A DNA stretch of 64,000 nt from Myotis daubentonii. Its lineage: Eukaryota; Chordata; Mammalia; Chiroptera; Vespertilionidae. The position numbers and the translations under genes are program-made. The notes below the pieces were generated by a model. The model was not told where the DNA came from and ran no database searches. It saw only the letters and a program-made list of their open reading frames with translations. This document shows positions 50,201 through 62,890 of the stretch, one piece after another (positions within the stretch are counted from its first letter, which is position 1; each line of letters begins with the position of its first letter). The DNA lies in assembly GCF_963259705.1 (NCBI RefSeq), contig NC_081846.1:57565205-57629204 (forward strand). Direction: 5' to 3'.

Positions 50201-53015
50201 GGATAATTAATGCAGGGGCCTGCTGGTGAGACGCATCTGGAGACATACTGCTAAGCGGTCCCAGGGGTTCAGCATTTCACCTGGCGAGCAAATGCCGACT
50301 CCTTTGCGAGGCAAATTCATGGCCCAGCTGTCACAACCTGTTATAGTTGCTTGGAAATCTCTACTTATTTTACTTGTTTTTTGTTTGTTTGTTTTTGTAA
50401 TCTTTGATTTTGAATGTCGACATTTTACCTTGGGTTTAATAATATTTATAATTTCAAATTTTGTTTGGAAGCAGATGGGGCATAAATCCTAGTTAAATAC
50501 AAAGTTTAATTGCTGATGCCCTCTCTCATATCATCAAGAGAAGTGGAGAAAGAGAGAGACACTGTTTAATTATTAGTTGAGTAATCATGTTACTAAATCT
50601 GTCTTGTTAATGTATGAGGGAATACCTTGAAAACTGTAAAGTTTTATACAAATAGGTAATTTAAAAATACATTACTTTATATATACCAAATAAGTATGGG
50701 TATTTTATCTATTGTATTCCTATAAATTTTTTATGTACTCACATGTTCTTGTATTTATGATGTTGGGGTGGGGGAGTCCAAACATTTGCACAAAGACAAG
50801 AACACATCACTTTGTCACAATATTGTGGCTCTTTATTCTTTGTAGCTCTTCCAAATTCCACAAACACAGAGAGGATTATCAGTACTATCTGAGTGTGTGT
50901 GGGCTTGAAAAGCTCCGAATGTCTCTAAAACAGCAAGTCTTGTGGATGCTTTTTTTTTTTTTTTTTTTTTTAATGCCGGGAGCTTTTGGTGCATGTTAAT
51001 CCTTATGATCTGTCAGACTATTGCTCCACAAATCAGACCTTCCTAGGGCTTCCAGGTAATGGACATAACTGATATTATGTTGGACCAGGCTCAGGCAACG
51101 GCCCAGGTGTGGCAACTGGTCTATTTGCAAAAAGACTTGTCTCCATTTGCAATGATGCCGAGCTTTGCATATGAATGTTTTCATCCGTAGAAATGGAGCT
51201 GTCTAAGCAAGATTTTCTTCTTTAACTGAAGAATACATGGAAGAGAGAAATGTTGGCTGTGCCTGGCTAAGGTGATAAAATTATTTTCAGATCCAAGGAT
51301 CCAGGCAGAAGATAGATTTATTGATGTGACAATCTTCGGGGAAACCAGAGACATGATCTCAGAAAGATGTATATTCAAACAGAGGCCTTAGGGAATATTC
51401 TTGTCTCTTGAAATAACAGGGAACCTGGCAGAGAGGAGCTGTGACATCTGGGAGAGGACAATAAAGATTAAAATTTAGAGTCACCTAGAGAGAACATGTG
51501 AGTTGCTTTTTATATATGTGACAAGGTTGGCTGTATCTGTGAGATATTGGAATTGTGTGGACAGTCAGCTTATAGCGTTGGGAGAGAATGAAATAGCCTT
51601 TGTTTTGCTGTCCAGGCCTTGGGTTGCCCAGGAGCTTGGATTAGAGTGAAGAATGTACCTCTGAGGAGCAAGATTAATGTCCCTTTGTCAGCTTACTGTG
51701 GACTAAGTGGAATTAGCAGTGGGCTCACCGTTTGGGGGACCATGAGCAGGCTCCCTGGGAGAGCCAGGTCTGTCTGTCTTCTGAGCTCCATTCCTGTGAC
51801 ATTCTCGGGACCAGGGAGAACTCTCCTTCCTAAGGGGCCTCTCAGGTCATTGCTTTACTCTTTGTGCAAAATGGGAACAAAGAGACACAGCTCCCTTCTT
51901 CGTGTCCTAACAAAGCTGTGTCTAGATAGAGCAGGACTTGGCTGTTGTAACTTTCATGAAAATAAAATCCCATAAAAATGAATTATCTGTTCTTTTTATA
52001 CCATGAACTGGCTTAGGAAACTCCGCCCTATTTTTCTTCCAGCCTATCTGTAGTCTCCCCACTCACCCCCCAAGTTTGAGAATTAATTAAATTCTGATAT
52101 AATGTTAAATTGTACAAATTGTGCATTTTTGTAAGTCTGCTTTATTCTTCTTCTCTGGCTCCTATCTAACCCTCCTCTAGGAATCTCTCCATTTCCTTTG
52201 AAAGCCAGCCAAAGAGAGGTCCCAAGGAATTAGGGCTTGGACATCTTCAGCTTAATTTAGGAAAGGAAAGTAGAGGGTTTGGGGTGATTTAGTTCTGCCC
52301 AAACCTAAGTAGTGCTGTTGAGAAACTCTCTGCATCTTTTAAAAATGGGACTGAGGATCAGTGACCTAGGTGTGATTTGTATATTTATCTGGCTCTCTGT
52401 CCAGACTATTATTTTATCTTCTCCGGTAAAGTTGTGTTGCTGTCAATGTAGCCAATAATGCTGTTTCCAACTTTATGTATCTGCCTAGGCTCTGGGGGGA
52501 AGCCACTCATGTCTCTCGTGGCCTCAAGTGACAGCCTTTGTAGCACAGACACTGTAGCATCTCACCTGACAAAACTGCCTTCAGGCAGCAGAGCTCAACA
52601 GGCTCCCGCCAGGGACGGGCCCTGCCCCCCGAGACCCAAGGCCAGGGCTCACCTGCTGGGGCTTTGGGGTTCCTGCTTTGTGGAGGTGTCTATCGCTAAA
52701 GAAAAGAGGGAGGATGAATGATTCCAGAGCTCAGTCCTGCAGGCTGAGCTGAGACCTAAAGGAGACCCAGACAGGCTTGGCTTGGCAGCAAGTCCCTGGG
52801 GAAGCGAGTTGACACTTGAAGGTGGAAACTCAAGTGCAGGGGTGTCAGTCAGCATTGGAGGGAGCCAAGGACAAAAGCACACAGAACGTCACTCCCAAAA
52901 CTAAATATATATTTATCATTTGTTTTTTAAAAGACATATTTAAAATGCCTAACCAAAAGTTTTGGTAAAAAAAAAAAATGTTTGTAGACTGAGGGGATGG
53001 AGGAATTAGAAGGGG
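50201..53015. other. Intronic sequence, mostly unassigned
   Basis: No exon is supported. A T-run lies at 50949-50970. 51600-52760 is GC-richer with open frames on both strands but no recognisable domain. Confidence 0.4.
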
Positions 53016-53140
53016 AAAGGAAGGAAGGAAGGGAGGGAGGAAGGAAGGAAGGAAGGAAGGAAGGAAGGAAGGAAGGAAGGAAGGAAGGAAGGAAGGAAGG
53101 GAGGAAAGAAGGAAGGAAGGAAGGAAAGAAGGAAGGAAGA
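53016..53140 (+). repeat. (GGAA)n microsatellite
   Basis: About 125 bp of GGAA tetranucleotides with a few GGGA interruptions near both ends. It is purine-only on the + strand. GGAA repeats are ETS-factor core motifs. Lys/Glu/Gly-rich open frames across it are artefacts. Confidence 0.97.
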
Positions 53141-55979
53141 AAACAAGCCCTCAAAGGTGTTTATGACAGTAACCTTTCTGTGACACTGACTTGTTTTAAA
53201 CCTCAAATGTTAAGAGGCTGTTTGTGAAGTCTCTTTGCTGATGTCGCCTGGGCTGGACGGCAATCAGGGTTTGCTCGCTGCTGTGGGTGGCTGAATCACT
53301 ATAGGAATCTTTGGTCCCTTTGATGTTTGCTGTCTACAGAAGTTCTGAGAGCCCTGGGAGGAAGAAGCAGAAGGTAAGGGGGGGGTGGGGGGTTTCAAAC
53401 AGCATGAGGGAAGGCAGGTTTTATTAAGCTTACTTACTAGTAAGTCATTTGTTTGAGGGAGACGACCGTAGTTTCTTTTGTTAGGTCAGTGCCATCCCAC
53501 CGCCAGTCTTGAAGAAGAGAAACCAGGTCCATCAGAATGATGCCCATGTCTGTCACTGGGGGAATGAGGACCAATTAAGGCAGAAGTGGAAAACAGATAA
53601 AGCCAGTTGGAAATATTATGATCTGGTCACAGATCTTTATTAACAGATCTGATAACAGATCAGTACTTTAATAACATGGCTTTTTAAAGTTTCACACTAA
53701 AGCAATGCTTCTTTCAGCATTTGTGATTCTGAAAACACTCACTGAAATTTGGGGGGTCAGAAATTATATGTATCCATAAGAATTATTTTTAGAACTCCAA
53801 TAAAATGAATCACCCATGCTTGTCATTTTCTTACCTTTAAATCATTTATTTTTCTTAATAAATCAAAATGGGAAAAGAATCTAAAGAAAGCTTCCAATAT
53901 TGTGAGAAAAGCCCTCAATGTGAGCTTCTCTTTTATATCCAATAAAATACTTATAGCATCTTAAGGATTTTAAAAATGCAATACATATTAATTATGAAGT
54001 AAATTTTTCTACCATAAATCATTTGTGAATTCAAGAGTCACAGTGCAAATTACCCAATTAGTGTCGAATGGCAAGTAGCTTTTCTTAGTGAAATCATATG
54101 ATGACAAGTGGTGAGCTCCTGTATATATTAAAAAATCCAGATGTAGGCTCTGCTGTTGTCTGTTTGATAGGTGTTTCCGGTTGCTGTAGGCTTTTCTTAT
54201 GTTTTGTATCATGATTTTTACACATTTATATATGGCATTTAATATAAATATGTTGAATAAGTGGATGTAGGGAGGCAATTAAGCAAATAAATGCTGGTCT
54301 GTCCAGGTAGCCTTATAAATTTCAGTTCATAGTAAGTAATTCCCTAAAGCCACATGCCATTCCTGCTGTGCTTCCCCTCCAACGCCACAGCACCAGCAAG
54401 TCTGTGTCGTGGATGTCATGTCTGATTCACCTTTTAGCACTCAGGGTTCTTATTTGTCCGAAGGAACTAGACACCTGATTTGTTCTTCAGTGATTCAACT
54501 TCTATTTAAACTTCTCAGATGACTACATGTTTTACAAAGGAATACCTACTGACTAATTAATAGAAAAGTATATCTTGATTTTATTCATAAACTTATATTT
54601 CATCAATTACTGTATCCTGTGATTTACCTACAACTGAAGAAATTCCATTGAATACGTTCCATAACTTTTTAAATTCACTCATTATTTTTTCATGTATTGG
54701 CACATGCCTTCTGTTAAGCACTATGATAGTTGTTGGAGATACAAAGGTAACATGAGAGAGGGAGAGAGGGAGAGACTGAAGAAACAGGAAAGCAAGATAT
54801 TCGTTTTTGGAGCAAGATCCTGGAGACAACTAGGTTTATGGGATTAAAAGCCCAGGAGTAAGGAGCAAGGAATGAATGAAGATGACTCTTGACAAGATTG
54901 GAAGTGCACAAAGTGCGTTGGGGAAATGGATGTTTAGTGGCCTTTCTTTTCAATAATGTAAGAGGTGAGGTTTTCTGCTAAGAGGGAGAATTAAGCATGA
55001 GGTAGAAACATATGGAGAACGTCAATCATCTGGGGGTAAATAAAGTGATACTGGAGGAGTGTTGAATGTCTAATTAAGGTTCAACCTCATAAGTGTGTAA
55101 TAAATTCAACAAGGAATTAGGACTGAGAGTTGGTAGGGCAGGTGTGGAAAGAAAAGAAGATGAGATAATTAAAGGATATTGGTGATGATGCCCTTGAAGA
55201 GAGAGACCCAGGGATCCCAAGCTGCGAGAGAATGAAGTAAAGTCTGATTGTATCTTATAGTCTGGGGGAAAGGGAAGAGGTGTAATGACAATAATCTTCA
55301 TGAGGAAAGATCTAGCCTGGTACATAGTACACAGTTAATAAATATTGCAGGAAAATGGCGAGCTTGGTAAGCTAAGGCAGCAGGCTGAGTAAGGTCGAGT
55401 GAGAACATCAGGAAGATAGGAAGTCTGCAGGTAGTCCATTCCTAGCGTGGTACAGTGCCTATCTCTATCAAATATATGCAGTGACTTTGGAGATTGGCAT
55501 CAGAACTGAATCCCCCAGTTTAAGATTTTGACAGGGGAACAGTTAATTCTAGGTGATGCCAAGCTCAAGTTTGGTCTAAGGAGCAGAGAGAAGTGAATGA
55601 TATTGGGGATCAAGGGCATAGTTTTGAATAACCCTCAGTAATGTTAGGCACTGTGACCTGAGCAGCTAGCAGTTGATTCCAAGAACCCATTTAGAATGAG
55701 GAGGGTCTAATCCCAAAGTCATTGGGTAGAACTTTTTGGAATTGTCATTGGGAAACCTCCTCCCCTGACTTTTTCAAAGGGTAGCAATGGAAGTAGTGTC
55801 ATCTGAGAGGCACTGGTTTTCAATTAAGGAAAACCTTTCAAAGGAGCAATGGAGAGTGGAGTGAAAGAGGGTTGTGTGTTCCAGTAGAGGGCATATTTGA
55901 TCACTAACTTTGTTCAGACTTGCTGGTGCATGGCAATTAAAAACACAAGACAGGACTCTATCAATATTATTATTTTTAA
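53141..55979. other. Intronic sequence, mostly unassigned
   Basis: AT-rich. 54700-55560 has the purine-rich character of old LINE-derived DNA. No exon is seen. Confidence 0.4.
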
Positions 55980-56276
55980 CTAGAGGCCCAGTGCACAAAT
56001 TTGTGCATGGGTGGGGTCTCTAGGCCTGGCCGGTGCTAGGGCCAATCGGGGCCATCTCACCCAATCCCGATTGGGGCGGATGAGGGCTGGCCGGCCAGCT
56101 GGGGGGAGGGTCAGCAAGAGGTTGGCCAGCCATGGGAGGTTGGTTGTGGGAGCGCAGTGACCACCAGGGGGCAGCTCCTGCATTGAGTGTCTGCCCCCTG
56201 GTGGTCAGTGCGCATCATAGTGACTGGTCGTTGCACTGTTTGGTCGATTTGCATATTAGCCTTTTATTATATAGGA
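55980..56276 (-). mobile_element. Short Helitron (HeliBat-type), reverse orientation
   Basis: On the - strand it begins TCCTATATAATAAAAGGCTAATATGC at 56276 and ends with palindrome GTGCACAAATTTGTGCAT-like sequence and CTAG (55980-55983). It carries facing CTCF-like motifs at 56158-56174 and 56191-56207. Confidence 0.93.
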
Positions 56277-56303
56277 TTCCCTACAGACAATGTACCTCTT
56301 ACT

Positions 56304-56534
56304 GTCTATACCAGGGGTGGGCAAACTTTTTGACTCGAGGGCCACAATGGGTTCTTAAACTGGACCGGAGGGCCGGAACAAAAGCATGGATGGAGTGTTT
56401 GTGTGAGCTAATATAAATTCAAAGTAAACATCATTACATAAAAGGGTACGGTCTTGTTTTTTTTTTAGTTTTATTCATTTCAAATGGGCCAGATCCGGCC
56501 CGCGGGCCGTAGTTTGCCCACAGCTGGTCTATAC
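56304..56534 (+). mobile_element. Short hAT element with perfect 8-bp target duplication
   Basis: The element (56312-56526, 215 bp) has inverted ends CAGGGGTGGGCAAAC and, as reverse complement, CAGCTGTGGGCAAAC. It is flanked by GTCTATAC at 56304-56311 and 56527-56534. It is the same family as 45112-45329. Non-autonomous. Confidence 0.96.
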
Positions 56535-57425
56535 CCATGTTTGAAATGCGATTGAAAAGAACTATTCTAGGAAAATTCTGAGGACATCTGAGGAAATAAA
56601 AGGATTACTGAAAGCTAGATGGAAAGAGTTAGAATTAGTTCAAAAAGACGAGGATACATAAATTGTGGCAGAAATGTTGTTCTGCACTAATTTGGGGAAA
56701 GGGCTAATATGGTATTTGCAGCCTTCTTCCAGTAACACCCTCCTCACATATTGTCCTCGCTCAGCTCTAAATTCCCGGGTTTAAGTCCCTGTTTCCCAGC
56801 TGTTTATATCTCTGCACTTCCAACTCAAGTGAACTCAGACAGCTAGGTTGGGACTGATTATAACCATTGAGAAAATGTACTTCACCCTCATTTATGGGTT
56901 TTCACATCCAGCATGATAAAACATCCACCCCCTTAGAGTTTCAAGGACTATTCTCAAAGCAAGTGCCTCACACCTCCTTTTTAAGGCTGAATTGCTTTCA
57001 AGTTACTTCTTCCTTTTTTGATTTTACTGAATAGATCCTTTAAATATCACCAGTTGCCTGAGATTTTCAACTGTCATCAGGATATACCAGTGTTTTGTCC
57101 ATCAGAGGGAAAGAAAGAAGTTCGGTGACAGCCATTGTTGCGGCTGCCCATCACGAACACTGACCCAAGCCTCAGAGGGCCACTGTCACTGGGGGAACCT
57201 GTCATCCATGTGTTTTGGGGTGTGGGGTGGGGTGAGGTTGAAAAATTCTACTCTTGAACATCTGAAGCAACAAAGCAGGAATGTCTAGTTTGGAACAATC
57301 CTGAGGCGTATAACTGTGATGTTCCACGTGTGCGATCAGAAATAAGTCCCATCTAGGTAGCGATTTATGCCTGGTTTTATCTTGATAACGACAGTCAGGT
57401 AGAGTCCCTCTAATCTGAATTACTT
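56535..57425. other. Unassigned intronic sequence
   Basis: Nothing recognised. Confidence 0.4.
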
Positions 57426-57805
57426 ATCTGTGCTGTAGTCCTCAAATTGTGGTCCCCAGATCAGCAGAATCAACATCACCTGAAACTTGTTAGAATTACA
57501 CCCCCCCCCCCCTCCCGCCCCGCCTCACTACTACTGAATCAGAAACTGGAGGTGGTCCAGCAGTCTGCGTTTTACTTGCCCTCCTGGTGATCCTGATGTT
57601 AGTTCCAGTTAGGGAACCACTGGGCCCGGTGGTATTGGTTCTCAGCCCAGGCTCACATTAGCATCATCTGAGGCAACTATAAATTTTAAAAATACCAGTG
57701 ATTGGGCCCCACCACCAGATCCTGATCTAATTAGTTTGGAGGGTGCCTTGGCATTAGATTTTGTGAGTTCCAGCAATGCTAATGACATTGCTGAGAACCA
57801 TCGTT
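57426..57805. mobile_element. Two adjacent MER5-like hAT-Charlie elements
   Basis: The first (about 57436-57625) has 'cctcaaattgtggtccccagatcagcagaatcaacatcacctg', a C12 run, and 'gttagggaaccactg'. The second (about 57636-57802) has 'ggttctcagcccaggctcacattagcatcatctg', 'gattgggccccaccaccag' and 'ctgagaaccatc'. Both have MER5-type ends. Confidence 0.75.
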
Positions 57806-57984
57806 CTGTTATAATGTGAGAATAGGCTCTCTAATTTAGGGCTTTGTGATGAATTGAAAAACAATTTGTTGAGAACAACTCTGTTCATTTTACTGGAGTG
57901 TTAATTTAGGCATGCGTATATGGAACAAACCCCACATAATGCAAGACTTAAGAGGGTGGGAATCTTTGTCTGTTTTTTATTTTT

Positions 57985-58060
57985 TACTATTGTATCTTGA
58001 GCACCTGGGGCAGTGCTTGGCACATAGAAGGTGCTCAAATAACTATATTGACTAATTAAA
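57985..58060 (+). mobile_element. L2/MIR 3' end fragment
   Basis: 'gcacctggggcagtgcttggcacatagaaggtgctcaaataa' is the characteristic shared L2/MIR 3' tail. Confidence 0.65.
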
Positions 58061-59764
58061 TTCATCCATTAAAGAATGGGTTCCAATAGGAAATTGCTTT
58101 TACACCTCACAAAGGAACCAGTACGTGCTCTGAGCTGGAAGAATGGTCACTGTTTGGGGCTGGCCTGGGTTCAGCGCCTTCTAGTTCTGGGGATTCTCAA
58201 TGAGTCCTCTTTGTTCTTGTCCCACACCCATCTGTACCAGGATGTCACTGCCTTCTATTAGGATTCACTTTATCTTTGTAGAACTTGGCCCCTGCTTTTC
58301 CCCTTAGCCAGAATCACCATTGAGTCAGACCTATTGCCATTTTCATTAGACAGGTTATGCCCTCTGATGTGAGTAACCAGTTATATAATTTTCCTCCTTT
58401 TCTCTGGGCCCACATCTCTTTTTCCTCCTCTCCTCCTCCCACTTTTTGGGGGTCCTGCCACCTGGCCCACCTATCTTTTGATCTGAACATTCTCCTTTGT
58501 TTAAATGCCCTATAGGCTAATGGGGATTCTTTCTGCTTGGTGGCAAGAACAACTTTCTGAGTGAGTTTGAGCTAAAAATGAATCTCCCAGCAGGCAAAAT
58601 ACCTCTGGCAGTAGCACTGAGGGCATGCTCCTGTTAAACGATTTCATGTTCAATGTTGAGTAAACCACATGACCTAAACACTGAGTAGCACGTTTGTTTA
58701 TAAAACTGCCTTTAATTCGGTAGGGCAAATTACTTCCCTGAAACATTGGGAGAAAGGAGGGAAAGTTCAATACTTAATTAGAATTAGAATACTCTAATTA
58801 AGACATATCTTTAGGTTGCTTTACTTACTGCTTAAAGCATTCTTTTTAAATGTAGAACCTGCCACTATCAGCTGTTCTTTAGAAGTCTCTCATTCCCTCT
58901 TGCTTTCCGTAGCTTTTTAGATTTGATGTTACTTGGCGCTCCAGATAAAGAGAGTTCAAGATTCTGTGCTATGAAAGAATTTGCCAAGTTCTTACTGAAG
59001 GTTCACTGAAGCCCAGGGTGATTCCAAATCATATGCATTTATCTCTTAGAGTGCAGGACGCACAGAAAGAAGTCTCCTAAATGATCTGTAAATTCTCCAC
59101 TTCTCCATGAAAGCTTCCTGTCCCTTCAACTACACTCAGGCCTGGAAGCTTACATACATCCTTCTCAGGTTATTGCTAATGCTGTGCCTGATTCTACAGC
59201 AGCTGTTGCTTTTGAACAATACGATGCTTCTCTTTCCCCAAGAGAAGTTGAAAATGCCTCTTTTGCAGCATTTTCCACCTTTGTGGATTCAGAGAGCAAA
59301 AAAACAGGCTGGGAGATGTGCCTGGGATTCTGTTTGAGAATTCAGGGCACAACTTAAAGACCTTTGAGTTTAGCCACTTCCTGACATTGACTTTCATAGC
59401 AGCAGTTTAACTTGGAGAAAATCCGCTACCCCAAATGGCTAAAGGTATTTACGTGGAAAATTTTCCAAATGATTGACTTCACTACGTTGCTAATTTTCTT
59501 TCTCCATAAATATGTGAGTATTTGGCGTTCTTCCAGAAGTTTTTCTGCATCACTTCTTTTTAGGCAAAGAGTTTTTCTATCCAGAGAGGAAGAAGAAAGA
59601 GGCACCAAGAGTTACCCCCCTTTGAAGTGAATTACTATTTGAGTTTAAACCATAGCATCTGTAAAAATAAAGAATTTGAGTGTGTCCCCTGTTTTCTTAA
59701 ATGTTCCTTTGGCAGATCTTTAAGGGAATCAGAGTAATCTTGACCACTTTAGAGCCAGTGGTCA
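58061..59764. other. Unassigned intronic sequence
   Basis: No repeat or exon recognised. Confidence 0.4.
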
Positions 59765-61275
59765 GCTTTGTGCTTTCTCAGGCACCCCTCTATTATCTCC
59801 TTCCCTGCACGTTGCACCGCCCCCCCCCCCATTTGCATAGGTCTTACTAAAAGGTGTGGTCTCTACTCTCTCTGGTCTCCACTCCTCTCTTCCTTCCTCT
59901 CCTCCCACTAATTCTTTAGCCACCTCTCTATTGATTGCTTTTGTCAAGATCACCAATGGCTCCCTGTTACTTAATCCAAAAAATACCTTGGATTATAATT
60001 CATCTTCTCATAGCATTTGATATCACCAATCCCATTTTCCTTAGCTTGTTTGGCACCATTTCTCCCAGAGAATTTCCTCTTCTTCTGTCCCTTTCTAAGT
60101 GTTATTTCCTTGGGAATCAATCTTAGGCCAACTTTTCTTCTTACACTACACAGACATACCTTGGGATAGTGGGGGTTCCATTGTAGACCACCCCAATAAA
60201 GCAAGTTTTTCAATAAAGTGAGTTGTAATCTTTATGTTGGAGGCAGGGTTATAATCTTTATGTTGGAGGCAGGGTCTTGACTTCAATTTGTAAAATAGGC
60301 AATATCTGCTAAGCACAATACAGCAAGGTATGCCTACTCTAGTCCTGATGGGTACATCTGCCCCATGGCCTCAATTCCATGCCATGGGTAAGGTTCCCCA
60401 TCCACTTCTCCAGGCCAGATCTTGGGAAGACAGGCCTGTCCTAATTATAGTAAACCTAATTCCTCTCTGTTTCTCCTTCTAAGTTTCCATTTTTAGTGAG
60501 GGAGTCCATCATTCACGGTGCAAGACAGAAACCTTCCTGAACTTCTTCCTCTCTGTCTTTTCCCCTCTCCCATAAAATAAACTAACAATATATTCTATTC
60601 TATTTTCTACATAAATTTTAAATTCATGCCTTCTCCCTACCTCTTACCAGTACCTCTCTCCCCCTGCCTTAGTTCAGGAAACCAGCAACTCGCATCTCAA
60701 TAACTCACTCTGGTCTTTCCGCTTTACCAATCCATCTTCCATATCACTGGAGAGATTTTTCTGATCACTGCATTTCCCTGATCAAAAGCCCCCACAATCC
60801 GGCCCTTCTCACCTCTCCGGCCTCAGTTCCTGGGACTCCCAACCTTGCTTTGTTCATTTGGGGTCACACTTAATTTCTTTCAATTTTTCAAACATACTGT
60901 GCTTTCTGACCTCTGGATTCTGTGTTGTTGTGGGGTTTTTTTTTCCTGCCTGGAAAATCCCTACTACCCCTCTGGTGAATTCCTGCTTCAGTTTTGGGTC
61001 TAAAGTTGAGAGCACTGCCTTTTGGATGCTCCCCTGGATGTTCTAAGCCTGGCAGAGGTGCCTCTCTCACAGCCTCTGCCCCATCGTCCCATTAGAGCAA
61101 GAGCAAGAGCCATCCTGTGTCATAATTGCCTGGGTCTTTGTATTCCCATTAGGTTGCCACTTCTGTGAGGACAGGAGCATGTGTTTTGTGTGGAAAGTGA
61201 ATCTCCAGTGACTCACACAATGATTGATGCAGAGCTGGCACGCAGTATATATTTGTGGAATGAATGAATGCGCCT
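59765..61275 (+). mobile_element. L2 copy interrupted by a Tigger remnant
   Basis: 'tgtcaagatcaccaatggctcc..gattataattcatcttctcatagcatttgatatcaccaatcc' (about 59942-60034) is the L2 coding region. 60660-60840 and 60940-61275 continue to the 3' end ('tctgtgaggacaggagcatgtg..tggcacgcagtatatatttgtggaatgaatgaatg'). The frame is broken. Confidence 0.7.
60149..60336. mobile_element. Tigger (pogo-type) MITE
   Basis: The left end 'cagacataccttgggatagtgggggttccattgtagaccaccccaataaagcaag' and right end 'aataggcaatatctgctaagcacaatacagcaaggtatgcct' match Tigger1 termini. It is internally deleted to about 185 bp. A 30-bp internal segment 'ataatctttatgttggaggcagggt' is duplicated in tandem. Confidence 0.85.
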
Positions 61276-61811
61276 CCAAGTAAACCATGAACCAGCCTTT
61301 CTTACGACACAGGTTCAAAATGCCTTACTCTTATCTGCAATTTCTTCCTCTCGAGTCCAGTTCCAAAAAAACAAATAAAACTTTGTTGCTGACAAAGCAA
61401 CATGTGCCTCCCAAAGGGAGAGAAACTTTCCAGAGGTTCTGAGAATTAGCATATGGTAATTGTCAAATCCCAGTGTATCTTTTAATCGAACCTTCGCAGT
61501 GGTTCACTTAGCTTGTACTCAGGGCTTAAATTGAGTAGAACCTCATTAGGGATGCCTTAGTGAAAATGGGGAGAATGAGAAATACAGCTTTCCATGACAT
61601 GGAGGCGTCGGGGAAAGGGAGCAATCTGGTCTGTGGGCTCTTTAGTCTGTGTGTCTGACTGTACCAGCTCCTGATACAGGAGATGGTGGGAAGGACAGCC
61701 ACAGCCACCAACGTGGCCAGGATTGCCCTTTTCAATCCCATTCTGGGTTTTGTACTCCTTTCTTCTCTCTGAGCTTCCTCTTCAATGGCTTCCTCTTCAA
61801 TGCCAGCCTCT
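61276..61811. other. Unassigned intronic sequence
   Basis: Nothing recognised. Confidence 0.4.
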
Positions 61812-62077
61812 GGAGCAACCTAGTTTTCTTTTTGTTGTTGTGTTTTTTAAAATATATTTTGTATTGATTTCAGAGAGGACGTGAGAGGGAGAGAGTGGAA
61901 GAAACATCAAGGATGAGAGAGAATCATTGATCGGCTGCCTCCTGCACGCCCCCTACTGGGGATCGAGCTCACAACCGGGACATGTGCCCTGACTCGGAAT
62001 TGAACCCCTGGGGTTCCTTCAGTCTGCAGGCCAACGCCCTATCCACTGAGCCAAACCAGCTAGGGCAGGAGCAACCT
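61812..62077 (-). mobile_element. VES SINE with 10-bp target duplication
   Basis: The SINE (61822-62067) has 'ttgatttcagagaggacgtgag', 'atcattgatcggctgcctcctgcacgccccc' and the tRNA-like end 'cactgagccaaaccagctagggca'. GGAGCAACCT flanks it at 61812-61821 and 62068-62077. Confidence 0.95.
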
Positions 62078-62329
62078 GATTTCCCTAGAAGCAAATCTTC
62101 CTGAGGGGAAAGACCTGGCTCAGCCGCCCATGCTTTCCTGGGCCTGTCTTTACCGATCACTGGTCATTCGCTCACGCTGTGCAGGCCACCCCAGTTCTTC
62201 CCTTCTGAGGGCTGTGACCAGGTGGGGCAAGCCAGGTTCCCAGGGACAGAACTGGAGAATCACCCCCTCGCAGATGCCAGCCCTGCCATTGCTCAGCCTG
62301 ACCGCCTCCCCTGACTCATCCCTCGCTCT

Positions 62330-62610
62330 CTGCCTGCAAGGCCGGCCAGCTCAGCCATCATGCCTCCTTGCCTCTGCAACTCCTAATCCTCCAGCTCCGG
62401 CTCAGGTGCTGTCTCCTCAGTGAAGCTCTTGCTAAACAAGCAGTCATCTCCCCCTCCCCCAGATCCCCAGAGGCCTTACTTATACCTCTCTGAAGGCACT
62501 GTTTACCTTGTTTAGCTCCCGGGCTTGCCTTTTTATCTCTATGCTAAACTACTAATTCTCAAGGACAGTCTTTTTCTCAGTCATTACCTAGCACAGGGTT
62601 TGGCATGGCA
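62330..62610 (+). mobile_element. L2 3' fragment
   Basis: 'cagtgaagctcttgctaaac' is followed by 'ccagaggccttacttatacctctctgaaggcac' and 'tctcagtcattacctagcacagggtttggcatggcac', in L2 3' order. Confidence 0.6.
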
Positions 62611-62684
62611 CAAGCCAGTAAGGTGAGTGGAGCCATCAAGGGGAGAAGAGAAAAGGGCATGGGGGTGGGAGGGGCAGACATGGG

Positions 62685-62890
62685 CCCTGGGGCCGGTCTG
62701 CCTGGGTCTGATCTCTGGCTCTGCCACTTCCTGGGTGTGAGAGCATGAACATGTTACATCATCTATGCTTCCAGCTCTTTATCTTTAAAAGGGGATCAAT
62801 AATGGCATCCCAACATAGGGCTGCTGTGAAATCTGAATGAGACTTAGACTCATGTAAAGGACTTAGCACAAGGAACATCTTAGTCATGAT
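62685..62890 (+). mobile_element. MIR SINE
   Basis: 'gcctgggtctgatctctggctctgccacttcctgggtgtgagagcatg', 'ctctttatctttaaaaggggatcaataatggc' and 'aaaggacttagcaca' follow full MIR order. Confidence 0.88.

Noticed and set aside
52927..53227. Lys/Glu/Gly- and Pro/Ser/Phe-rich open frames
   Set aside because: They are translations of the (GGAA)n microsatellite on either strand.
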